A program made the translations under genes and the position numbers. The notes under the pieces were generated by a model. The model searched no databases. It saw nothing but the letters and a program-made list of their open reading frames with translations, and was not told the DNA's origin. DNA of 43,338 bases, from contig JAURWS010000010.1 of assembly GCA_030654835.1 (NCBI GenBank), positions 1 through 43,338 on the forward strand, written 5' to 3'. The DNA is from Gammaproteobacteria bacterium (GTDB taxonomy: Bacteria; Pseudomonadota; Gammaproteobacteria; Pseudomonadales; Pseudohongiellaceae). Position 1 is the stretch's first letter. Every line of letters starts with the position of its first letter. This document shows, in pieces, positions 15,602-22,845 of the stretch.

Positions 15602-16838
15602 ACGTCTGAAGAAGGAGCCTGGGAACATCTTGAACAACACACCCAAAACAACATCCGCGAATGGCCGCCGCAGCCGCTGGTGGTGGGGCCTGCTTCTGCT
15701 GCTGGGAGCGGGGCTGCTGATTGCGCTGGGTATGCGGCCGCAACCCATGGCGGTGGATACAGCTCTGATCGAGCGACGAGAGCTGCTGGTGACAGTGCAG
15801 GAGCAGGGGCGTGCCCGTGCCAGGGAGCCCTTTATCGTGGCGGCACCTGTCGGCGGGCAATTGTTGCGCACAGTGCTGATCGAGGGCGATCGTGTTCTTG
15901 CCGGACAGGCGCTGAGCAGCATCGCCGTGGCGCCGGAGGATCAACGTACTGAAGCGGTGCTGCGTGCAACCCTGGTGGCCGCACGGGCGCGCGGCACGGC
16001 AGCCGAGGCTGGCATGAGTGAGGCGCAGAGTGCGCTGCAGCTGGCCCAGCAGGAGGCACAGCGCCGGGAGCAACTGTTTGCGCGGCGCTTGATCGGACAA
16101 GAAGAGCGTGACGTTTATCTGCAATCAGCCACTGTTGCGCAGACTCGGCTGCGGGCGGCGCAGGCGACCCTGGACGCTGCGCAGGCGGAAATCGACAGCG
16201 CCAGTGCGCGGTTGATCGGATTCAGTGACGCAGGCCCCGAAGGGCTGGTGCCGGTGCTGGCTCCGACCGCTGGCATCGTGCAGCACGTCTTCGAGAAGAA
16301 TGAACGTATCGTGCCGGCGGGCACCCCGCTGTTTCAGATCAGTCGCGGCGATGCCATGGAGCTGGTGGTGGATCTGCTGACCCAGGAAGCCGTGCAGGTG
16401 ACCCCTGGCGACCGCATGCTGATTTCAGGGTGGGGCGGCGCCGAGACGCTGGAGGCCAAGGTGCGTTACATCGAGCCTGAGGCGTTCACCAAATTTTCAG
16501 CGCTCGGCGTCGAAGAGCAGCGCGTCAATGTCATTGGCGAGTTGCTGGCGAGTAATCCCGCGCTGCGCGCCGAGTATCGCATCGAGGCGGCCATCGTGAC
16601 GTCGGAGCAACCTGCGGCGCTGACCGTGCCCACCAGCGCGATGTTCCGGCGCGATAGCGGCTGGCATGTGTTCGTGGTCGAGGACGGCGTGACGCACCTG
16701 CGTGCCGTCGATGCGGGCGAGCGCAGTGCCGAGTATGCCGAGGTGCTGGGTGGTCTGCAGGAAGGCGAGCGGGTTGTAATCTTCCCTTCCGACGCCGTCG
16801 CCGATGGTGTGCTGGTGCAGCCGAGGAATCAGGATTGA
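15594..16838 (+). CDS. Membrane-fusion (HlyD/RND-type adaptor) protein of the ABC system
   Basis: 414 residues from a GTG at 15594, overlapping the permease stop by 8 bp. One N-terminal membrane anchor (WWWGLLLLLGAGLLIALGM), a lipoyl-like half motif (EPFIVAAPVGGQLLRTVLIEGDRVLAGQAL), and a long coiled-coil hairpin rich in Ala, Gln and Glu (about 120-215). The second lipoyl half follows (VLAPTAGIVQHVFEKNERIVPAGTPLFQI), then the beta-barrel and membrane-proximal domains. It should bridge the inner-membrane permease to the periplasm or to a TolC-like channel encoded elsewhere. The next gene, ackA, begins 4 bp after its stop, so an export system and a fermentation enzyme share one transcript. Confidence 0.88.
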   Translation: MNERLKKEPGNILNNTPKTTSANGRRSRWWWGLLLLLGAGLLIALGMRPQPMAVDTALIERRELLVTVQEQGRARAREPFIVAAPVGGQLLRTVLIEGDRVLAGQALSSIAVAPEDQRTEAVLRATLVAARARGTAAEAGMSEAQSALQLAQQEAQRREQLFARRLIGQEERDVYLQSATVAQTRLRAAQATLDAAQAEIDSASARLIGFSDAGPEGLVPVLAPTAGIVQHVFEKNERIVPAGTPLFQISRGDAMELVVDLLTQEAVQVTPGDRMLISGWGGAETLEAKVRYIEPEAFTKFSALGVEEQRVNVIGELLASNPALRAEYRIEAAIVTSEQPAALTVPTSAMFRRDSGWHVFVVEDGVTHLRAVDAGERSAEYAEVLGGLQEGERVVIFPSDAVADGVLVQPRNQD

Positions 16839-16842
16839 TGTC

Positions 16843-17967
16843 ATGACTCAGAAGTCAGAAACAAACGTACTGCTGTGCAATGGCGGCAGCTCCAGTCTGA
16901 AACTGGCGCAGGTCGTCGCAGGCGATGGGCGCTGCGTGTGGCAGCAGGGGTTCGAGGGCGACGTCGAAACCTTGTGTGCGTCGCTGGGTCTGGCTCTCGA
17001 CAACATGCCCTCGGAAAACCTGCCCATGCCGCAGGCCGTCCTGCACAGAATCGTGCATGCGGGGCTGGTCACGGAGACCCCGGGTCTTCTGGATGCCGCG
17101 CTCCTCGAACGCATCGCGCACTGGGCCCCGCTGGCCCCGTTGCACAATCATCTGGCTCTGCAGTTGATCAGCATCATCGCCGCGCGCTGGCCACAGCTTC
17201 CCCAGTATGCCATCTTCGATTCCGGGCTCTACGCCCACCTGCCGGACGTGGCCTCACATTACGCGCTGCCCGCGGATCTGTCGCCGCGCTGGCCGCTGCG
17301 GCGCTACGGATTTCACGGTCTTGCGCATCGCAGCCAGTGGCGCAGCGTACAGAGGCTCTCGCAGAAAGCATCTAGAATAGCGCCCCGTCGTCTGATCACG
17401 CTGCAACTGGGCAGCGGTTGCTCGGTGACCACCTGGCGTGACGATCAGGCCATTGATACCACGATGGGTTTCACGCCGCTGGAAGGGCTGGTGATGTCGA
17501 CCCGGTGCGGCAGCATCGATCCCGGCATTGTTCTGCATCTGCTGCGCCAGGAAAAATTGTCGGTGAACGAACTGGACAGCGTGCTCAGTCGGCGCTCAGG
17601 CCTGGCCGCACTCGGCGCGGGCAATGGCGACATGCGCGCGGTGCTGGCGCTGGAACCCGCTCGTGCCAGCGCGGCACTGGCCCACTATGCCATGCAGATC
17701 CGCAAAAGTGTTGGTGCCGCCATCGCGGTGCTGGGCGGCGTCGACGCCATCAGCATCGGCGGCGGCGTTGGCGAGCACCAGCCCGTAGTGCGGCAGGCGA
17801 TTTTTGCGGGACTGGATGAACTGGGCATCGTGCTGGATCCCGAACGCAACCAGCACGCCGAGCGCCACACCGAATTGCACACGAATGAGAGTGTCGTGGC
17901 ACTGTGGTTGTGCCAGGTAGATGAGATGGACGAGATGTGGCGACAATACAAGATTCTGGGTTGTTAA
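16843..17967 (+). CDS. ackA: Acetate kinase
   Basis: 374 residues from the ATG at 16843, slightly shorter than the usual 400. Residues known to matter in the family are kept: NGGSSSLKL near the N-terminus (N13, S16, S18), the Arg in VLHRIVHAG, the Asp in AIFDSGLYAHLP, the His in RRYGFHGLAH, the Arg in STRCGSIDPGI, and the Glu in the C-terminal HTNESVVALW. It should therefore be active: acetyl phosphate + ADP to acetate + ATP, cytoplasmic. Some canonical blocks are loosened (LQLGSGCSVTTW for HLGNGSS), so it is a divergent member. It lies directly before the phosphoketolase gene, which would supply acetyl phosphate. A 15-bp tandem repeat covers its stop codon. Confidence 0.88.
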   Translation: MTQKSETNVLLCNGGSSSLKLAQVVAGDGRCVWQQGFEGDVETLCASLGLALDNMPSENLPMPQAVLHRIVHAGLVTETPGLLDAALLERIAHWAPLAPLHNHLALQLISIIAARWPQLPQYAIFDSGLYAHLPDVASHYALPADLSPRWPLRRYGFHGLAHRSQWRSVQRLSQKASRIAPRRLITLQLGSGCSVTTWRDDQAIDTTMGFTPLEGLVMSTRCGSIDPGIVLHLLRQEKLSVNELDSVLSRRSGLAALGAGNGDMRAVLALEPARASAALAHYAMQIRKSVGAAIAVLGGVDAISIGGGVGEHQPVVRQAIFAGLDELGIVLDPERNQHAERHTELHTNESVVALWLCQVDEMDEMWRQYKILGC

Positions 17968-17985
17968 TTCCTGGGTTGTTAATTC
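17956..17985 (+). repeat. 15-bp tandem duplication across the ackA stop codon
   Basis: CTGGGTTGTTAATTC occurs twice in direct succession; the first copy contains the TAA of ackA. It lengthens the ackA-phosphoketolase gap. Confidence 0.85.
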
Positions 17986-18010
17986 ATTGATACATGAGAG
18001 AGGTAACGCC

Positions 18011-20320
18011 ATGGGCGGCAAGAGCGAACAGTGGCGTGCAGGCTGCGGTGTCATTCAACACGATAGTGTGACCTGTGAGCGCGTGACGCAATTGGTGCAA
18101 CGCCTGGAGCAGAAGGGCGTCTGTAGCGCCGAAACGGCGTGGGATTTGTTGCTGGCTGCCGACCGGTTGGCCAGTATGGGGCTGTGGCTGACGGCACACA
18201 TGACCTATGCCCGTCAGGTCTATCTCGATGGCCGCCCCATGGTGCCCGAGGACTTCAAGGTCGTCCCCGAAGGACACACCGGTGGCGCCCTGAATATCGT
18301 GCTCGCCTATGTGGGCTATCTGCTGGCCAATGCGCTGAGCGGCACCACCCGTGCCTGGGTGATGGGGCAGGGGCACTGTGTGGCGGCGATCGATGCCGTC
18401 AATGTGCTGACTCGCAATCTGGAGCCCGAACAGGACGCACGCTACCCTCTCTCCGACGCCGGCCTGAGCCGTCTGTGCCAGGACTTCTACAGCTACGAGA
18501 TCGGCCCGGACGGGCGTCCCGTGGCGCCGCTGGGCAGCCACGTCAACGTCTACACCGCGGGCGGTATCAGCGAAGGCGGTTACCTGGGTTTCGCGGGTCT
18601 GCAATACGTCCACATGCCTCTGCCCGGGCAGGAGCTGGTGAGCTTCCTGAGTGACGGCGCCTTCGAGGAACAGCGCGGCAGTGACTGGGCAGCGCGCTGG
18701 TGGCGAGGCGAGGATACGGGGTTGGTGATGCCGGTGATGATCGCCAACGGGCGGCGCATCGATCAGCGCACCACCATGTCCCAGTCCGGTGGTGTGCACT
18801 GGTTCCGCGAACACCTGCAGCTCAATGGTTTCGAACCAGTCGATATTGACGGCCGCGACCCCGCCGCGTTCGCGTGGTCCATTCTGTATATGGCCGAGCG
18901 GCTGCAACAGCAGCACGAGGCGATTCGAGCCGGGCGCAGCCAGTATCCAGTGCTGCTGCCCTATGCGATCGCCGAGACCATCAAGGGCTTCGGCTTTCCC
19001 GGAGCCGGCACCAATGCTGCACACAACCTGCCGCTGCCGGGCAGCGCCGCGCTGGATGTCGCCAGCCGCGAGGCTTTCAACAGTGGTTGTGCGGCGCTGC
19101 ATGTCGCGCCGGAGCTTTTGCAGAGCGCGGTTCGTACACTTGGCACTCATGCCGCCCAGCGGCGTGTTCTGGAAAGAGATCACTGCCTGCGCAAGCTGGA
19201 GGTCGCCGCTCCGGTGATCCCTGCGCCGCGCGATATCGCCATGGGGCAGTCCATCGCGCCAATGGCCGCCATCGACGAGTGGTTCATCCAGTTCGTGCAG
19301 ACCAATCCGGGCCTGCGGGTGCGGGTCGGCAATCCCGACGAGATGCGCAGCAACCGCATGAACAAGACGCTGGACCTGCTCAAACATCGCGTCACTTCAC
19401 CCGAGGCGGGCATCGCCGAGTCGCTCCATGGCAGCGTGATTACCGCCCTCAATGAAGAGGCAGTGATCAGCGCCGCACTCGCCAATAAGCAGGGCATCGG
19501 CCTCGCGGTCAGTTACGAGGCCTTCGCGGTGAAGATGCTCGGCGCCATGCGCCAGGAAGTCATCTTCGCACGCCACACGCTGGAGACGGGGCGGGCGCTG
19601 CAGTGGTTGTCGGTGCCTGTGCTGGTCAGCTCCCACACCTGGGAAAACGGCAAGAACGAACAATCCCATCAAGACCCGACGCTGTGCGAGGCGTGGTTGG
19701 GTGAAATGGCTGACGTGGCACCTGTGTATTTTCCCTTCGATGGCAACTCGGCGGTTGCCGTGCTGACATCGCTATATCAGCAGCGCGGTAGAGTGGCGAC
19801 GGTCGTGGCCGCGAAGAATGTCGGATCCGTCTACTGCACGGCGGCGCAAGCGCAGCAGGTAGTGCGCGACGGTGCGCTGCTGCTCAGTCACGATGCAGGC
19901 GCGCAACTGCAACTGCTGGCGATCGGCTCTTACCAGCTCAGCGCCGTGTTGCAAGCGGCAACGGAGCTGCGTGCGCAGCATATCGCCTGCTCTGTGGTGG
20001 CCATCATCGAGCCGGGGCGGTTCCGCCTGCCGCGTGACGAGCGCGAGGCGGCCTATGTGCTGAGCGATGACGCGATTGCGGCGCTCATTCCGGCAGTGCA
20101 GCGGCGCGTGATTGTCTGTCACACGCATGCCGAGGTGATGACGGGTGTGCTGCGGCGCCTGGACACGGGGCCTGCACACACGCTGGTGCTCGGCTACCGC
20201 AATCGTGGTGGCACACTGGATGTGGCAGGCATGCAGTTTGCGAATGGTCAGGACATGCCACGGATCGTCAGTGCAGCGCAGGGATTGCTGACGAAGAGTC
20301 TGCTTACGAAGAAAGCGTAA
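18011..20320 (+). CDS. Divergent phosphoketolase (XFP family)
   Basis: 769 residues from the ATG at 18011 (GAGAGG upstream), the normal length for xylulose-5-phosphate/fructose-6-phosphate phosphoketolases, which are thiamine-diphosphate enzymes forming acetyl phosphate. Family landmarks: VPEGHTGGALNIVLAY (87-102, for GHWGTTPGLN), MGQGH (118-122, for GPGH), GGISEGGYLG (184-193, for GSIHEGGELG), VSYEAFAVK and SHQDPTLCEAW (about 551-561). The ThDP motif GDGEAE is replaced by SDGAFE (214-219) with MIANG (243-247) as the distal Asn end. Loss of the motif Glu and Gly makes this a separate subfamily whose reaction may differ. Adjacent acetate kinase supports acetyl phosphate production. Confidence 0.8.
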   Translation: MGGKSEQWRAGCGVIQHDSVTCERVTQLVQRLEQKGVCSAETAWDLLLAADRLASMGLWLTAHMTYARQVYLDGRPMVPEDFKVVPEGHTGGALNIVLAYVGYLLANALSGTTRAWVMGQGHCVAAIDAVNVLTRNLEPEQDARYPLSDAGLSRLCQDFYSYEIGPDGRPVAPLGSHVNVYTAGGISEGGYLGFAGLQYVHMPLPGQELVSFLSDGAFEEQRGSDWAARWWRGEDTGLVMPVMIANGRRIDQRTTMSQSGGVHWFREHLQLNGFEPVDIDGRDPAAFAWSILYMAERLQQQHEAIRAGRSQYPVLLPYAIAETIKGFGFPGAGTNAAHNLPLPGSAALDVASREAFNSGCAALHVAPELLQSAVRTLGTHAAQRRVLERDHCLRKLEVAAPVIPAPRDIAMGQSIAPMAAIDEWFIQFVQTNPGLRVRVGNPDEMRSNRMNKTLDLLKHRVTSPEAGIAESLHGSVITALNEEAVISAALANKQGIGLAVSYEAFAVKMLGAMRQEVIFARHTLETGRALQWLSVPVLVSSHTWENGKNEQSHQDPTLCEAWLGEMADVAPVYFPFDGNSAVAVLTSLYQQRGRVATVVAAKNVGSVYCTAAQAQQVVRDGALLLSHDAGAQLQLLAIGSYQLSAVLQAATELRAQHIACSVVAIIEPGRFRLPRDEREAAYVLSDDAIAALIPAVQRRVIVCHTHAEVMTGVLRRLDTGPAHTLVLGYRNRGGTLDVAGMQFANGQDMPRIVSAAQGLLTKSLLTKKA

Positions 20321-20332
20321 GAGGAAACAAGA

Positions 20333-21949
20333 ATGAGCATTCAGGAAGAGCCGGGAGTTGAGCTTGTGGTGGAGCCCGTAGTGGAGCCGGTAACAGAGCG
20401 AGTAGTAGTGCCTGCAGTAGAGCCAGAAATTGAAATAGGCGCTGAGGATTTCCTCTATCTGACCTGCCTCGGCATCGACACTCACCAGGAGCCCATCGTC
20501 TACATGCGCGAGGACTGCCACGTCTGCCGCTCGGAGGGTTTCAGTGCACAGGGGCGCGTGCTCATCTGCCTCGGCGACCGCAGCATCATCGCCACGCTCA
20601 ACATCGTCACTGGCGATTTTCTCAGCCATCAGAAGGCGGCACTGAGCAATAGCGCCTGGCGCCTGCTGGGTGCGAAAGAGGGCGATAAGGCCATCTTCAA
20701 GCACGCGCCGCCCGTAGAGTCGATGAGTCATGTGCGTGGCAAGCTCTATGGCAAGCCATTCACGCTGCAGGCGGCACGCGAAATCATCAACGATATCAGC
20801 CGCGAACAGTATTCCGACATCCAGCTGTCAGCGTATGTGACGGCCTGCGCGGCCAATGCGCTCAGTCTCGACGAGACCATTGCCATCACCCAGGCCATGG
20901 TGGAGTGTGGGCAGCGCTTCAACTGGGGCATCGGAGTGCAGGTGCTGGACAAGCATTGCGTCGGCGGGCTGCCAGGCAATCGCACTACGCCCATCGTCGT
21001 GGCAATTGTCGCGGCCAATGGCCTGCTCATGCCCAAGACTTCCTCGCGCGCCATTACCTCGCCTGCTGGCACTGCCGATACCATGGAGACGCTCACCAAT
21101 GTGACTCTCAGCCTCGACCAGATGCATTCGGTAGTGAGGTCGCAAGGTGCGTGTCTGGCCTGGGGTGGCTCGGTGGCTCTCAGCCCTACCGACGACATCA
21201 TCATTCGTGTGGAACGGGCACTGAATCTGGATAGCGAAGGCCAGTTGGTGGCCTCCGTCATCTCCAAGAAGGTCGCCGCCGGTTCTACCCATGTACTGAT
21301 CGATATTCCGGTGGGCGCCACCGCCAAGGTGCGAAGTCCCGATCTGGCCGCTCACCTCGGGCAACTGTTGACGAGCACCGGCGAGGCGCTGGGCCTCAAG
21401 GTGCGCATCATCATCAGCGATGGCTCGCAGCCGGTAGGGCGCGGCATAGGCCCGGCGCTGGAGGCGCGCGACGTGCTGGCCGTGTTGCAGTGCGCCGAGC
21501 AGGCGCCTTCGGATCTGCGCGAGCGTGCCCTGACACTGGCCGCCATTCTGCTGGAGATGGGCGGCGTCTGCCCGGAAGGCGACGGCATGGCGCTGGCCAC
21601 GCAAACGCTGGGCAATAGGTTGGCCTGGAAAAAATTCAAGGCGATATGTGAGGCACAAGGAGCGTTGAAGACGCCACCAGTAGCGGCCTTTCAGTATCCC
21701 ATCGTGTCGGAGAAGACGGGTATCGTTGCGATGTTCAACAACCGGGTGATCTCGCGGCTGGCGAGTCTTGCCGGAGCTCCCAGTGCTCCGGCGGCGGGGC
21801 TGGACCTGCACGTGCAGCTTGGGCAGAAAGTCGAGCGCGGTCAGCCGCTGATGACCTTGCATGCCGAGGCACAGGGCGAGCTGAATTACGCACTGGAGTT
21901 CTACCGATCGCACCCTGAGGTGTTGCACATCGAAGAGGAAGTCGTATGA
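20333..21949 (+). CDS. Thymidine phosphorylase / AMP phosphorylase family enzyme
   Basis: 538 residues. Residues 1-35 form an acidic low-complexity tail with Val-Glu-Pro repeats (VELVVEPVVEPV, VVVPAVEPEIE). Residues 36-120 are the N-terminal extra domain of the long (about 500-residue) family that includes archaeal AMP phosphorylase. The catalytic core has KHCVGGLPGNRTTPIVV (phosphate binding, about 207-223) and KTSSRAITSPAGTADTMETL (about 235-254), then the C-terminal barrel-sandwich hybrid domain with LHVQLGQKVERGQPL. The reaction is phosphorolysis of a nucleoside (or of NMP for the AMP phosphorylase subtype) to base and ribose-1-phosphate (or ribose 1,5-bisphosphate). I cannot decide the substrate. 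It overlaps the PRPP synthetase gene by 4 bp. Confidence 0.85.
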   Translation: MSIQEEPGVELVVEPVVEPVTERVVVPAVEPEIEIGAEDFLYLTCLGIDTHQEPIVYMREDCHVCRSEGFSAQGRVLICLGDRSIIATLNIVTGDFLSHQKAALSNSAWRLLGAKEGDKAIFKHAPPVESMSHVRGKLYGKPFTLQAAREIINDISREQYSDIQLSAYVTACAANALSLDETIAITQAMVECGQRFNWGIGVQVLDKHCVGGLPGNRTTPIVVAIVAANGLLMPKTSSRAITSPAGTADTMETLTNVTLSLDQMHSVVRSQGACLAWGGSVALSPTDDIIIRVERALNLDSEGQLVASVISKKVAAGSTHVLIDIPVGATAKVRSPDLAAHLGQLLTSTGEALGLKVRIIISDGSQPVGRGIGPALEARDVLAVLQCAEQAPSDLRERALTLAAILLEMGGVCPEGDGMALATQTLGNRLAWKKFKAICEAQGALKTPPVAAFQYPIVSEKTGIVAMFNNRVISRLASLAGAPSAPAAGLDLHVQLGQKVERGQPLMTLHAEAQGELNYALEFYRSHPEVLHIEEEVV

Positions 21950-22839
21950 AGCGCGTGTTGTTGACCATGCCGGGGCAGGCGACACTGGCAGAAAGCCTGT
22001 GCGAGCAGGCTGATTTGCAAACGGGCCTGCAGGCCGGGCAAATGGAGCTGCGACGGTTTCCAGATGGAGAGAGTTATGTGCGGGTGTTGAGCGACGTCAA
22101 GGGCGCTGACGTCGCCATTCTCTGTCAGCTGCATCACCCCGATGACAAGATTCTGCCGCTGCTGCTGCTGGTGAGCACACTGCGCGACCTCGGCGTGCGG
22201 CGCGTCGGTTTGATTGCGCCGTATCTGGCCTACATGCGTCAGGACAAACGTTTTCATGAAGGGGAGGGCATCAGTGCCCGCTACTTCGCCCGCCTGCTCA
22301 GTCAGCAGGTGGACTGGCTGCTCACCGTCGACCCGCATCTGCACCGCATCCATGCCCTCAGCGAGGTCTACAGCATTCCGGCGCTGGCGCTGACGGCGGT
22401 GCAGCCGATTGCCTCCTGGCTGCGTGCCAACATCGACAAACCCGTGGTGATCGGGCCAGACGGCGAATCCGAACAGTGGGCGGCGCGAGTGGCGGAGGCC
22501 ACGGGCTGCCCTTACGAGGTGCTCACCAAGGAGCGTTTCGGAGATCGCGATGTGCGCGTGTCATTGCCGCATGTCGACGCCTACCGAAAGCACACACCGG
22601 TGCTGGTGGATGACATCATCAGCACCGGGCGCACGATGCTGCAAGCGGCAGCACATTTGCAGGCGGCTGGTTTGTGCGCACCAGTGTGCATCGGCGTGCA
22701 TGGTATTTTCGCCGCCGGTGCGCTGGCCGAGATGCAGGCGGCCGGACTGCGCGTGGTGACCAGCAACAGCATCCCGGATGTGAGCAATCAGATCGATCTG
22801 GCTCCATTGCTGGCGCAGGGGCTGCAGCATCTGCTCTGA
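21946..22839 (+). CDS. Ribose-phosphate pyrophosphokinase (PRPP synthetase), divergent
   Basis: 297 residues, slightly shorter than housekeeping Prs (about 315). Signatures: MELRRFPDGESYVRV (N-terminal fold), YMRQDKRFHEGEGISARYFARLL (ATP/PPi loop, about 96-118), LLTVDPHLHRIHALSEVYSIPA (Mg/ribose-phosphate region; VDPHLHR replaces the bacterial DLHA), the flexible-loop Lys in LTKERFGD, and the PRPP loop VLVDDIISTGRTM (220-232). The VDPHLH form recalls the archaeal-type enzymes rather than E. coli Prs. Reaction: ribose 5-phosphate + ATP to PRPP + AMP, or the reverse. Last gene of the operon, translationally coupled (ATGA) to the phosphorylase. A housekeeping prs is expected elsewhere. Confidence 0.87.
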   Translation: MKRVLLTMPGQATLAESLCEQADLQTGLQAGQMELRRFPDGESYVRVLSDVKGADVAILCQLHHPDDKILPLLLLVSTLRDLGVRRVGLIAPYLAYMRQDKRFHEGEGISARYFARLLSQQVDWLLTVDPHLHRIHALSEVYSIPALALTAVQPIASWLRANIDKPVVIGPDGESEQWAARVAEATGCPYEVLTKERFGDRDVRVSLPHVDAYRKHTPVLVDDIISTGRTMLQAAAHLQAAGLCAPVCIGVHGIFAAGALAEMQAAGLRVVTSNSIPDVSNQIDLAPLLAQGLQHLL

Positions 22840-22845
22840 GGTCTC

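Noticed and set aside
17984-19387. 467-codon minus-strand frame
   Set aside because: Antisense shadow of the phosphoketolase gene with no recognisable motif.
20828-21985. 385-codon minus-strand frame
   Set aside because: Antisense shadow of the phosphorylase gene.
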